Notes: a model not told the origin generated them from the sequence alone. 64,000 nt of DNA from Cruorifilaria tuberocauda (GCA_013365365.1 JABVXU010000284.1:1-64000); one strand, 5' to 3'; positions 37,901-50,067 are shown, counted from the first letter of the stretch. Numbers and translations are program-made.

Positions 37901-40613
37901 GTGGGTTTTCTGATATTGTAGTTGAATGATAAAAGAATCGCGAAAAGTTATTTATATGTATTTTTATTTTTCTTTATTTTTTGGAATTAATTTTATATTT
38001 TTATCATATTTAATTAAAGTTCATGTTGTTCCATGCTATTTTTAGGAAAGGGAACAGCTGATAAATGCTTTAACAGATCTTCGGAAGCGAGGTAATATAG
38101 AGCGATCGAAACGGGGAGAAATTGAAAAGAGATATTGTGAAACGATAAAAACTTATCGCAATGTAAGTTAATTATTAAAACATGTGTTATTCAGAAGTTG
38201 AGTCTTCATTTTTCTTTAAATTCACTGTATTTTACCGCAGTTCGTTTTGGCTTCTATTTCACGTGAATCTTTGAATAGACAATTCTAAATGTTTTTAATT
38301 AAGGAGGCAGACCATTATTTGGCTCTTCTGACAAATTTGAAACTAAAAATGGAAGCTATGATTGAAAGTAACAATCATCGGCAAGTTGAGTTGGAGATGT
38401 ATAAAAGAAGGTATAACATTTCTTCTTTGATGAGGATTATTAAAAATAGCAAACTTTCAATTTTCATCAGCATTCATCATTTGATTCCATTTAGTCAGAA
38501 AAAGAATGATGTTATTGTACCTTTCTTCTTTATTCTCGGACCTTATCAAAGTACACTAGGATGGAGTTTTTTTTTTTTAACTATATTGAAGCTAGTACAC
38601 TTGTATATTAGAAAGTCAAATCTAACATTACGAACTTATCTGGTTCTCCTCTTTTATTATTCCTTAATATGTAAAAGAGGAGAGTTTTTGGTTTCGAATT
38701 TATTTTTTTACGCTTTATTTTCAGCGGAATTTGTCACTCTCTAGGAATTTAAAGTCCATTTGATACATATATTTTAGAAATCTGTCACATTATTATCTAT
38801 TTATATTTCATCAACTTTAAATTCGAACTTGATAGGCTTCATCGTTCTCTGATAAACTGCCTGTTGAGGATAATCTGAAATAGAAAAGTTGCCAATAAGA
38901 GATGTAGTTACACTCAATATTTCCTTTACTATATTTGAAGATCTGAGGACATGGAAATGAAGTTATTATTTGCGGAATCAAAACTGGAGGGAATTGAGAC
39001 TTTGAAAATGGAACTCAAAAATGCTCATCAAAACAATCAACAGCTCAGGGATGAAGCTTCGCTGGTTATTTTTAATTTCTTTTATCATTTATATAATTTC
39101 AAAGTTTTAGAAGTGCGCTTTATTTAAAAGTATATGAAAAAAGATTTTTTTTATTAGTCAATTGATTTTGACAAAACCGTCTACGACTGATTATAGTGAA
39201 TGATTTTTGAACTGACTTAAACATATTTTAATTTCATTTTTAAGCCATTAACTACGTTTACTGCTGTGTGCTTAATGATTGTGATTATTTTTAGCTTCAA
39301 AAACGTCTCGAAGAGGAAAGCTTTAGGTCAAAGTCAAGGATTAGATCAATGGAACTTGATTCCTCACAGGTAATAGCTGAGGTTTACCACTCTCTATATT
39401 TAAAATTTTTCGTATTATTTTATATCGAAGATACATTAATATAAAGCAGAAAAAATGTTGAAATCATTGACAATAAATGCTCAAATTCATGCTATTATGC
39501 TTTTGAAATCCATTTCAATGATTTATATAAATTCAATATTCATAATTTCGAAGGTTAAACAAGCTTCTGTTTTGCAGATAGTCCGACTGAAGAGTTTATT
39601 GGTGAATGAAGAAAGAGCGAAAGAATCTGCAAAGGCTAAAGCTCGGAAGTTCGAAGATGAGTTAATGATTGAAAGGAGACGCTGCACCGAATTCAGCGCT
39701 GTCTTTGAACGAGCCAAAAAGGTTTCTTTTTTCTATGGACTAACTTCTTTCTTTAGTTCTTAGCAAGTGCTATATTACTTTTTTTACAAATTATTAATAG
39801 AGAATAGAAAAAGTAATGGAGTCCTCAGTAACCTTTAAAAGGTAATCCTGCTTGTTTAGATTGTTTATATTTCTAGATTTTTTGTTTATATTGTTTGTTA
39901 ACTAGATTGTTTATATTTCAAATTACAGGTATGATTAGTCACAAGTAGAATCGGTAAAACTTTTAATAATTTTCATCTTTTACTTGTTAAATAATTTTTT
40001 AATACAGATGCATTCTCAACAGTGTGAAGCCGCGCAACACAAATATTTATCTCTTCTCTCTGTGTGTCAGAAACAGCAGTCACATATTCTAGACCTTTAT
40101 GCCAGAATTGAGGTAATATCAATTAAAAAAAGATTATAGAAATGCTCTATTCATTTTTAAGAAGAAAGTTTTGATTGTAATTTATAACTGTAGATATGAA
40201 GTTTTAAAAGATTTGATAATTCTAGGAGATTGTAGCACTACCAAATTCCGAAAGATTGGTAGGCATCGAGCCGCAGATGTTATTTCCAAAAAGTTCTCTT
40301 AGCGAAATGTATTTTTCGAGTAGCAATTCACAGTAAGTTGTAGACATTTGACTATGATTTTATCTTGTCTTACATACCTTTTTAAAATGCAGTTTTGCTA
40401 AAAATAATAAGTTTTTTCGTCATTTTTTCCACTTATTCTTTTATAAAATTTTCCCATTTCTGTTGTTGCAGGGGAAGTTTTTTTCCATCCGAATTATTTG
40501 AAGAAAATGAAAATGACAAAGATGACAACGATATAAATGTTCACGATAATGATACCGTTGTATCATTATCTAAGAATGACCCCAAGGGTGGAGTTTTGTC
40601 GCTTTCTTCTTGA
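31971..40613 (+). CDS. TSC1: TSC1 (hamartin) orthologue
   Basis: Exons: 31971-32088, 32436-32530, 32633-32779, 33085-33356, 33587-33689, 34060-34159, 34462-34581, 34665-about 34796, 34931-35028, 35262-35408, 35569-35859, 36078-36268, 36364-36566, 37036-37214, 37461-37560, 37827-37897, 38046-38162, 38304-38410, 38941-39064, 39295-39369, 39578-39721, 40008-40112, 40226-40332 and 40472-40613; about 1095 residues (human 1164). The N-terminal helical core is diagnostic: a YGIYPATLVEYLR block, then ELDRNRWNQREAHDFVADCR, which parallels the human ELDPRRWKRLETHDVV region. The middle (about 330-540) is Ser-rich and presumably disordered. From about 680 to 1015 it is coiled coil, with QHLLYERCGRLLHAERNRRL and SHILDLYARIEE matching hamartin. 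TSC1 stabilises the TSC2 GTPase-activating protein that switches off Rheb and mTORC1 at the lysosome. Intron 2 uses a GC donor (ACC/GCAAGT). The exon 8/9 junction is uncertain. Confidence 0.93.
32531..32632 (+). other. GC-AG intron in TSC1
   Basis: After ...TATGACACC the intron begins GCAAGT and ends TATTTTAG before GAATTGTGC. The GC donor joins EPYDT to ELCNRIQDFLAK in frame, matching hamartin. The alternative GT one codon later (A/GTTTCA) gives the wrong phase. Confidence 0.7.
34196..34305. repeat. Opposed GA and CT microsatellites in TSC1 intron 6
   Basis: A purine run of GA repeats (about 34198-34272) is followed immediately by a CT run (about 34275-34305), so the two can pair as an imperfect hairpin. 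It lies inside the intron 34160-34461. Confidence 0.75.
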
Positions 40614-41714
40614 AACATTGTTTCAGTGAATAGCGGAAAGCAAATTCAAATCTCAGTTAGGAAAAGCGATTTTGCTTATTTATAGGAAAGATATAGAATT
40701 GTGACTTCTTAAAGTCATAGGTTTATAACTTTAACTAGAAAATTATTTTTGAATCAAGTGCTCTCATATTAATTTCATAAATTTTTCTAATTTGGTGATT
40801 TTTATGCTATTTTTCTGGAGTACAAAATTTTTTAATAGTAATTTTGTTGGAATTTGAATAAGCTGGAAGAGAAACAAAAAAAATTTTTTTTTGTTATACC
40901 GTTAGATGTTTTATCAAGAAATTTTCTGAATTTTAAATATTATAGCACTATGAATAGTTATAAATTGGTAACTTTTGATTTATTATATTTTGTCATATTT
41001 TGTGATTTTGATATGCGACGAGAAAGATTGTCAACATGTTTTGTTTGATTCTCAATTCTATAATTGTATCAACCTATTTTCGTTGTGGTTGTTACTCCGG
41101 AAATAAATAACTATAAGTTATCAACTACTGATTTAGCAAGTCAAATGCAACTTATCCTTCCACAGCTTTATCATAACGTTTCATTGGAGCATCTTTATTA
41201 TTGCAACTTATTTACTTTTACTGCCTCAAATTTTTAAATATAATATTTTGTAAGAAAAAAGCTTATAAATGAAAATAATATAATTTCAATTAAATTTTAA
41301 ACTTTGTATTATTTATAAAAAGAGAGAATAACTTTGTCAGGTAGGCACTTATTACTTATTCAAAGTTATAAGCAACGAAATCATATGTGTAAAAGTATCT
41401 TTTTATATTACAAAAAAAAAGGGAAGAAATTATTGATTGCTAACATGCGAGAAAACCTGCGAAAGTGTTTTTACAATTTGCTTTTACATTAAACATTTTA
41501 AATCAATCGCATAATTTATCATTTTTACACATATTACATTTATTTGCTATTAATTAGACAAATCGATTTTTTTTTTAATTTTCTTTTATATTTGCAAATT
41601 TCGGGAAACAAATAATTTCCTCTATAAAAGATTGCTTTCTATAAAAATTTATTCCAGTATTGTTACAATTTCAGTATGATAATTTTGTATAAGTAATTTT
41701 TTAATACTTTAATT

Positions 41715-41960
41715 ACGTGTATTACTTGAGTAAAATTATTTGAAATAGATATTTTAATACTTAGCTACGTGTATTACCTGAGCAGAATTATTTGAAATAA
41801 ATATTTTGACATGTAGTTAGTTACGTGTATTACTTGAGCAGAATTACTTAAGAATTATTTAAAATACATAGGGAAATGTTTAATTAATATGATGTGACGA
41901 TTTTAATTTATATCTAATAAGTGATTTTTTAATACTTAGTTACATGTATTACCTGAGTAG
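41715..41960. repeat. Loose direct repeat, ACGTGTATTAC motif, four occurrences
   Basis: The motif TACGTGTATTACYTGAGYA occurs at about 41714, 41766, 41822 and, with one change (ACATG), at 41942. The copies are followed by similar GAATTATTTGAAATA sequence. Spacing is irregular: 52, 56 and 119 bp. Confidence 0.6.
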
Positions 41961-42551
41961 AGGATTTTACACGATAATATAACGATTTTAACTTATAATA
42001 GGGAAATCTTTAATGTGATGATTTTAATTAATATAGTAAGCGATAATAATAAGTAAAGAAACAACGAATTTTTCGATCGTTTTTTTTTTCTAAATTATTT
42101 ATCGTCTCTTCAAGTAATTAAATTAGGATAGTATAAATCGATATGATAATTACAGGATTCTTTGTATTACAGAAAAGAAAAGCTTATAATCGAGAAATAA
42201 GATTAGCAGAAATTATAGGAATAGTGCTATGAAGAGAGAAATGAATATTCATTGTTAAATTAAAATATGTTATCATTTTTGTTCTCTTTGCTACAATTCA
42301 TTTATATTCAACCGCTCTACTCTTCACCGCTTTGTCGAACATCCGGTATTTTTCAGTTTACCTTTCTCATTTAGTTATATACCTAAAGTTATTATATACT
42401 CTTCTCCTTTCAATTCTCGTGGGTCTCTCTGATTGATAGTTTCTTACTTTCTGAGAAATATTAAATTCCTAATCAATTTTTGTGAAATTTATGAAGTATA
42501 AAGATATTTATTATTCTACGCCAAAAAAAAAAAGCTCCCTTATAAAAGTTT

Positions 42552-42693
42552 ATGTGATAAGTAAGAAATTACTTTACGTGGAATGATATAAGTATTATGA
42601 ATACTACGATATTGACTATATCTATATTGAATATATCGTAGTATTCATAATACTTATATCACTCCACGTAAAGTAATTTCTTGCTTACCACAT
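42552..42693. repeat. Large inverted repeat, about 60-bp arms around an 18-base loop
   Basis: The left arm (about 42552-42613) begins ATGTGATAAGTAAGAAATTA and continues through TTTACGTGGAATGATATAAG to ACTACGATAT. The right arm (about 42632-42693) is its reverse complement with only about four mismatches. The loop is AT-rich. The near-perfect pairing suggests a recent palindromic element, such as a foldback or MITE-like element. No target-site duplication beyond a few bases is evident. Confidence 0.88.
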
Positions 42694-42731
42694 TTTTTCG
42701 TTTAAACTTAAGAAGCTGTTAATTTCTAACC

Positions 42732-43060
42732 GAAATGATATAAAATGATATCAAGGTGATATAAAATGATATAAAAATGATATAAAGTGATATAAAGTGA
42801 TATAAAATGATATAAAAATGATATAAAGTGATATAAAGATGATATAAAATTATATAAATGATATAAAATGACATAAACGTGATATAAAATGATATAAAAA
42901 TGATATAAAGTGATATAAAATGATATAAAAATGATATAAATGATATAAAATGATATAACGATGATATAAAATGATATAAAGTTATATAAATGATATAAAG
43001 GTGATATAAAATGATATGAAAATGATATAATTGATATAAAATATATTCATAAAACTAAAA
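42732..43060. repeat. Decamer-based tandem array (ATGATATAAA and variants)
   Basis: About 30 units of 8-12 bp, mostly TGATATAAAA, TGATATAAAG and TGATATAAAAA, run from just after the inverted repeat to about 43060. Mixed unit lengths form a higher-order alternation of about 20 bp. The hairpin arms contain the same GATATAA core. Confidence 0.85.
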
Positions 43061-43280
43061 AATGATATAAAATAAAATACGGATGCATTTATTAAAATGA
43101 TTGAATATACCTTTGTCTCTTTTTTTTTTGAAAAAATTTCAAAATTTCAAAAATAAAAAAAAATCTCAAAAAAAAATTCAAGATATCATTTTTTTTCTGA
43201 TTATTCCTTTTTTGATTTCATTTTAATAAAATTTAACTTTCTTTTTTCAAAACTTCCTAAAAATTTTTTCAATAATTAAG

Positions 43281-44709
43281 AAAAAATTATATATCATGGT
43301 CGATTACAAGGGAAAATTATTCATTATCGTATTGTTCAATACCCACGTAAAGAATTACATCAAAGTATGGATGAAGTAAAACTTATGGAGTATGTTAAGG
43401 TTGCTTTACGTCAAGCTATTAAGGTATGCTTTGCTATTAGGATTGTATGATAGGATTGAAATGAATTCTAAACATTCATGCAGTAATAAGTACAGTAAAA
43501 TATTTAGGTTTGAATTGCTTTCTTTTGTATTAACAGTTGAATCAGAGAGAATAAAGTGAAAATTGATTTAGAGAGGAATTTATTTTAAGTCTTATTAAAT
43601 TGATAGGAAGAATAGTGTTAAATCAATAAATTTAATGATTCATATTAATTAACATTTATAGTTCAATCATTAATTATTTAATTATTTAGTTATGGGAAGA
43701 TGTAATTGATGTTAAATTCATTGAATGGCCTCATGAAAAATCAACTATTGAAGTGATATTTACAACATTTTATCACGGTGATAAATTTCCATTTGATGGA
43801 AGTGGAAATGAATTAGCGCATACATTTTATCCTAATGATCTCATATGGCATGGACAAATTCACATTGATGATAGCGAACCATGGTTTGTATAACCTTTTG
43901 ACCTTTTAATATAGTAATACGTACAATTTTTAAAAGTTTCATTTTTGAAGATTTGAATGCTATCTACAAAATTATACTTTATTTAAATTGAAGGTAGCAA
44001 ATATTAAAAGTGATCAAGAAAGATTTCTTTCTAGAACATAATGTTGACATATCTTAATGATTGATTTAATTAATTAACAACAAATTTTGATAATTATGAT
44101 ATCTCCTTAAGGGGACCAACTGGTCGAAATTTGAATTGGGTTATGGCACATGAAATAGGTCATGTCTTAGGTCTTGCACATAATGATGATCGATCATTGA
44201 TGACATCACATTATCATGGTTTCAAAGAAACAGTACCGAAATTGCATCCATGTGATATTGTTGCGATACAATCATTATATGGTTCGTTTCTATCATTTAC
44301 TTTTGTGTAAGTTATAGCTGAAAATTGATTTATATGAAATGATATAACGTCTAGAAAAATTAAATATTATTAAGTAATTAAGTAATTTATTATTTATTAA
44401 GTAATTAATAATTATTAAATAATTAAGGAAATTAAGTATTCAATTCATTCAGTTAATAAAAAAAAATTATGAAGATCACAGATCAGCTAACAGTTGAATG
44501 AAAGAAGAAAAGGGAAAAAGAAATCAAAAAAACATTATTTTGAAAAAGTTCAGCTTGTATCGGATTTAGGAGAACAAATTTTAATTTGCATTTTTTGTTC
44601 AAAATTTTAATTTTGAACAAATTTTAATTTGCGGATGCTTATTAGAGAAATATATCCCGAATTTTCAGGTGAAAAAAACCACGAAAAACCTTCGTTAACA
44701 AGCAGATAA
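43281..44709 (+). CDS. Compact M10 (matrixin-type) zinc metalloprotease, 5' end not resolved
   Basis: Four coding segments: about 43281-43423, 43690-43883, 44112-44281 and 44669-44709, ending in TAA. The catalytic domain starts with the matrixin-like IIHYRIVQYPR, continues with HGDKFPFDGSGNELAHTFYP and HIDDSEPW (structural Zn/Ca ligands), and reaches the active site HEIGHVLGLAHND, a match to HExxHxxGxxH. The Met-turn is MTSHYHGF, so the usual Tyr-Pro after Met is replaced. The tail is only about 14 residues after SLYG; there is no hemopexin domain. An in-frame TAA at 43277-43279 sits just before the first segment, so the start must be on an upstream exon joined at the AG at 43280, or the gene is truncated. 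No signal peptide or cysteine-switch propeptide exon was found. It would degrade extracellular proteins if secreted. A pseudogene cannot be excluded, though all visible junctions keep frame. Confidence 0.75.
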
Positions 44710-45572
44710 GTATCTTTTCAGTATAATTATTATTGGTACAATATTTGCTTTTACAAACAATAATATAACTTCTCAAAATAAAAATACTTGTAAAATTATT
44801 TATAAGATGTAAAAATACTCGTCTTCATTGATGATATGCTAAAATATTAATGATATATTGAAATCACACCTCTTAATGAAATAATATTAGTATTACAATA
44901 ATCAAGCATTCATTGAAGTAGACCTAGAAAGTAAACGTTGCTCCACATATAAAACACTAGTTGCTAGCAGAATGATGGTTTTTTATTAATTGATGATCTT
45001 TTGCAACTTTAAAAACTTTATATGTTTACCAATCTTTTACGATATAAATTAGAAAACAAAAATCTCGCTCTTCTATTTTCGAATTTTTCAACATTACCGA
45101 CAGTTTGTTCACGTAAAAAAAGCAAGAGTTTGCCTTGAAAAAATGAAATTTAAGCGAAGAAAATAATAGCCATACAGAGCTTAGAATGTTCAGTCATTTC
45201 CTTCCGGATGTTATTTATTCTTGGATCAAAACTGTTGAGAGATACTAATTAAAAATGTGCACTCTATATTTTGTTATTGAAATGAAACAAAGATATTAAA
45301 ATCTTTATTTTAGTTGCAGTTTTATAGAGTTCTTCGAACTCAAAGTGTAAAAATAATATAAAATTTCCTTTTTCCAAGTTATATATCATATGTGACAAGA
45401 AAAAATTATAGAAACACACTGAATTGCACCTAATTACATAAAAACATCGAAAAGAAAGATGTAAGTCATCAGTGGCCTCTCTAAGCGGATACAAAAATAC
45501 TTCAGGAAATTGAAATATTTAAAATAAAGAAAAGTACAAAACATCATTCAAAAATATAAAAATATAGCTTCA
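44710..45572. other. Convergent intergenic region
   Basis: AT-rich, no gene seen. An AATAAA on the plus strand near 44777 may end the protease transcript, and an AATAAA on the minus strand at 45304-45309 may end RagC. Confidence 0.5.
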
Positions 45573-48340
45573 TTAGGCTACTGATTCTGAATTATTTATT
45601 CTAGCATTCAATCTATTTCGAATTTGGAACACACGCTCAATAGCCTGCAAAAAATAAATGTAGCAGATAATGAAATCAAACTAATAACGCATCCAATAAT
45701 TACTAATAACGAAATCAAAAAAAACCTATGCTTCCATGATTTCACTTTCAATACCAGTTGAAAATTTATAATTTAAATTTAAGCCTTTCCGATTCTCCGC
45801 CTCAGTAGATTCTGACTAATATCTATCTATTCACAAAAATTTTTTTATAGAAATTTAATTTACTGGGAAAAATGTTTATAGTGAAGCTTACTCCTTTGAA
45901 ACACTGGAAGTTGTAGTCGATAAGACCTTGCTTCTCGAAGTTCTCCGAACGTATGATACAGACAAGAGCAAGAAACATATTGACCTGTAATCTTTTTTTT
46001 ATATGAATAGTAACAAAGATAAAGTATATACTGATAAGATGGAGAGAATTTTACTAGTTGGTATATACAAAGTTCTAATTTGGGTTACATAAAATGCAAT
46101 AATCAAATACCTGTCGCAAGAACAATACTTGGTCAGTTCGCAAATGTATCACTGCAGATGACTGGGAATCGAATACTGCACACGATAAGTCATCCGAACA
46201 TCTGTAAGAACTTATTTTTACAGAAACTTCATTTTCTTGTTCCAAAAAAAAACCAAGGTTAAGTGGCATTTTTTCTCATTTAATTAAAAACAAAGCTATA
46301 CTTTCACTCAAAGAATAAAATGCTTACCCATATATAGAAGATATATCTATAGTTACGTCAATCATGTCGCAGCAAAGTTCGTATGTCGCCATATCAACTG
46401 GCGATGAGTCGGTCGCTATATATATTTTGCTTGCTACATCAAAAAGAAATGCTTTTTCAACATTTGAGCCCTGCAATATTATGCTTATGAACTTTTAAGG
46501 TCTAAAGGACAAAAAACCTGTAATCTAACCAGTAAACAGTCAATGTAACAGCTGAAATAATTATATACTTATACATTACATAAGCCTTATGCCTGGTGCA
46601 ACACGCCGAATCAGAAGCATTATTTGAAGACACATGATTTTAATTCTGTTTGAGCAATAGAAAAATATCTCAAATAACGAAAGAATGCTTACCTGATTGA
46701 AAATATCAAGTAATCGTTCCAAAGTTGATAATTGTTTTATGAGCTTTTGCACAACTTTACTAAATGCCTCGAATATTGAATGATCATAAATTGAAGTCAA
46801 GTGATACCTGAATGCAGTATCTGATCCGATGCAAAATATGTAACAAATATATAATAAGTAAAAAGTACATCAAATTATTAAAGTACCATGTTCTGAGAAA
46901 ATGAAAATGATTATGTGAGTTCAAAAAATTTTATATCGTGAAACGCACGTAACATGGACTTTATCAAGGCCATCATCTTGAAGATCATCTTGCACACGTT
47001 GAAATATATCACGTTGTGTTTCTAACTTAATCTCCTCATTTAGACCATCTACTTTGTGGATAAATACCTACAATTAATGTAGATTAAAATCTGCGTTGTA
47101 AGAAATGCCGAAATAGCAGATAGTTCTAAAAAAGTTAAAAAAAAAATAGTTAAAAAAAAGACATTTAATACATATTTTAGAATTATCAAAATTATATCAT
47201 CAAAATCAAAATTAAAACACCCATGAAAATACCGACTCAAGTTAGAAGAAATTTGGTGGCTTAGCTTCAAAAAGCTTAGAAATGCAACAGCTACAGTAAC
47301 AATTGGAGATTTTCGCTACTGTAAGTCTTAACAGCGTGCAATTTTAAGATGGAGATACGGATTTAGAGTTACAAAACACTTCCAAATCAAATTTGGTTAA
47401 TTTTCATGAATTCATTTTCAAATACTCTTCCTCTGCTGAATGCTTTTCATTCTAAAGCTAGGAACAAAAATCCTTGAAATATTTCGAAATTTTTGAAATC
47501 TTCACGCTCAAGTACATACATAACTAAATGACAAACTGTTACAATACAACCAGAGAGAATATTCATTTATTTAGGTACAATATTTAGTAAAACCAAAATT
47601 TCATTTGGATCAAAAACAACTTACTTCGAATCTAATTTTGTCGTTAATTTCGTATGCTTTTTTGAAATATTCAACCATTTTTTTTAATGCTTCCGAGTAA
47701 TCATCCTGAAAATATGTTTGCATTGTTTTTGCATAAACTAATAAAATAAAACCTCTGAATTAAATAAAATAAATCCTTAAAATTAAATTTTCAACAAATA
47801 TTATAGCAGCACAAATGATGTTGCATTATATAACAAACCTGAGCATCAATAACAAAAAGTAGTGCACCACAACGAGCAAATGTATCGTGAGGATTCATTG
47901 CATTATCAAAAGGACTCATTTGACCTGGAAATTCGATTGCTTCGAAATTAATGAACGATCCCTTAACTGTTTCAGTTGTTACGCGTGGTGTACTCTCAAC
48001 AAATAATGTCTCATTCGGTGACATTTTATTGAAAACAACTTTTCGTATTGATGTTTTTCCGCTCCTAAAAATTGTATTTAATAAAGTAATAAACTATGGT
48101 ACAGATTGTGCCGTTCACAATTTAATCTTTTATATTCGTCTAATTATGTCGCACAATAATATGTCTGAAGTACAGATCGATCTCATCGTTAACACTAACA
48201 TTTAATAATAATTTCAGTATTTCAACAATGCAGAACCTTTTTAACCCCATCAGTACAATGGTTGGTTTTTGTGATTCGGATATTTCATCGGAATCTTCCG
48301 CCCAACCATACTCAAATTCGCGGATATCATCGTTCCACAT
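45573..48340 (-). CDS. RRAGC: RagC/RagD-type GTPase
   Basis: Nine exons on the minus strand: 48340-48237, 48064-47839, 47705-47625, 47067-46949, 46807-46693, 46470-46328, 46201-46111, 45984-45892 and 45644-45573; about 347 residues with every phase consistent. The P-loop GLKRSGKTS lies at about 32-40, [12 protein letters not shown] (family hallmark) at 49-60, the G3-like EFPGQ at 79-83 and HKVDG at about 141-145. The C-terminal roadblock-type part includes [15 protein letters not shown] [20 protein letters not shown] and [20 protein letters not shown], close to human RagC/D. The protein pairs with RagA/B and, when amino acids are plentiful, brings mTORC1 to the lysosome. It is shorter than human RagC at the termini. 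No leader acceptor is obvious before the ATG. Confidence 0.95.
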
Positions 48341-50067
48341 TGTTTCACCTCAAATAATCTTTAATCTCACATCATTCAAATCTTCTGCTCGTATTTCTGA
48401 AATAAAAACGAAGTTTAGAGTTAAGTTCCGTTTAATGACCGAATTATAATAATTACAAAAACACTTTTATGTTATTGCTAAATTACATCAATCTGGCATC
48501 ATCAATTCACATTAGCACTTATCCACACAATCCAATTTGGTATCATTACTCTATGCTGATATCATCAACCGAAGACAGCACAATCAATCTAAAGAAACAA
48601 TATTGGTTCGAACGATGAGATCAATCCAAAGTGCTGCCACTCACCCAAAACAGTACCAGCCACCCGCCCAAAATGGTACCATCTACCCGCCTAGAATGGT
48701 ACCAGCTACCTGTCCAAAATTGTACCAGCTATCCGCTCAAAATGGTACCACTCAGGAATGAAGATGCAAATCACCCGGTTGCACTCGGTGGAGCCAAGCT
48801 GTTCCACTATCGGTTGGCTTCACCTCCAGGAACTGTCATTGTACTCACTTAAGAAATCGACATACTTAATTAACCTCTAGAACGTTTATCATTTTAAGAG
48901 CTTCTTTCAAATAATTTGCGTGGAAGGCATTTAAAGTACTTCTTGACGTGCCTCCTCTCACTTCTCTCAATAATTGTTATGCCCTCCTGATTTAATTTAT
49001 TTTTGTTATTGAGCTATAGAATTGACAGTTGAGTAGATAACTGATGTCAATTAAAGCTAGCAGAATCACCTAAACAATTATTTTTACAGATGATAAGAAG
49101 TACTTATTCATAGCAATTCTATAAGCCTCTGTTGCTCTGATAATTAAAGTGATTTGAAGACATATCTCTTAAATAGTATATTTGATAATAACCATCCCTT
49201 TTCGCTATGCTGAAAGATGAAGTTTAATTTATGAGTTCTAATCCATATTCATTTGTTGAATTCTCAATTACAGTATTTTATTACATACAATTTAAATGAA
49301 AAATATAACAAATGTAATAAGAAATTTTGGACAAAAACAGAGTACAGAGGAAAACTATCGGAATTTATCGAGAAAAATAATGCATACTTTTTTTCTTTTT
49401 TCAGCTTTTTTCTTCCTCATCTCCTTTCTAAATTTAAGAACACATACTCGCATCTTCTGTATTAAATCTACTTTCAGTCTAACTTTAACAATTGCTGCTC
49501 AATAATTATCACCTAAAATGATTGCAACGCAATCATTTACTTCGAAAAAATTTAGAGTCTAGCTGCTCCTTAAACAAGTTAGCTTTCTCTCATAGAGACA
49601 CAAAAATCAATAAATGTTATCGTACAATACTGAGAATACAAAATAAGTCCTCAAACCACGTTATTTTTTATCGTTCAATAGCTAGTAGAGTTGGATAAAT
49701 TTGTTAAAATTTTTCAATTCAAAGATTGAAAAAGAGTCATCCATATTCACCGATGAACATTTGAACGCAATAAATCAGTTAAAGAAAGCATGACTAAGTT
49801 GATTTCTTATCTACACAGCGGTCGTACCATAATGCTTATAAGCACAAAAATACTTTACTATAAGGAAAAAACAGTGAAGAAATGATTGCAAATGTTCATA
49901 AAAATTGACTGTATGAGAACAATATTCGGGATCAAATACGTCTCATTTATTACTGTTACTGAGATCCATACAAAAAGTCTTATCCGTGAGATAATATAAA
50001 GAATAAAGAAACATATAGAGATGATTTTAATTTGATAGATATGAGGCTTTTTCAAACCGGAAAGACT
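48341..50067. other. Intergenic, with a 23-bp minisatellite
   Basis: Between two minus-strand genes. It contains the comparatively GC-rich 23-bp array at 48653-48744. The frames 48537-48761 and 48631-48852 are read-through of that array. Otherwise AT-rich with no gene seen. A minus-strand AATAAA at 49946-49951 lies 117 nt past the CDK stop. Confidence 0.5.
48653..48749. repeat. 23-bp minisatellite, four copies
   Basis: Units starting GTACC at 48653, 48676, 48699, 48722 and a partial one at 48745; the consensus is GTACCAGCTACCCGCCCAAAATG. Each junction forms GGTACC. Its GC content stands out from the surrounding DNA. Confidence 0.88.

Larger units (their letters stand above)
40614..43280. other. 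Repeat-rich AT intergenic region
   Basis: No gene is seen. It holds an AATAAA near 41102 that could end TSC1, a loose repeat built on ACGTGTATTACTTGAG (starts near 41715, 41767, 41823 and 41942), a large inverted repeat (42552-42693) and a decamer array (42732-43060). I searched it for a signal peptide or a cysteine-switch exon of the downstream protease and saw none. Confidence 0.5.

Noticed and set aside
48537..48852. Pro/Gln-rich small ORFs resembling a repeat protein
   Set aside because: They are translations of the 23-bp minisatellite; 23 is not a multiple of three, so each frame shifts through the units.
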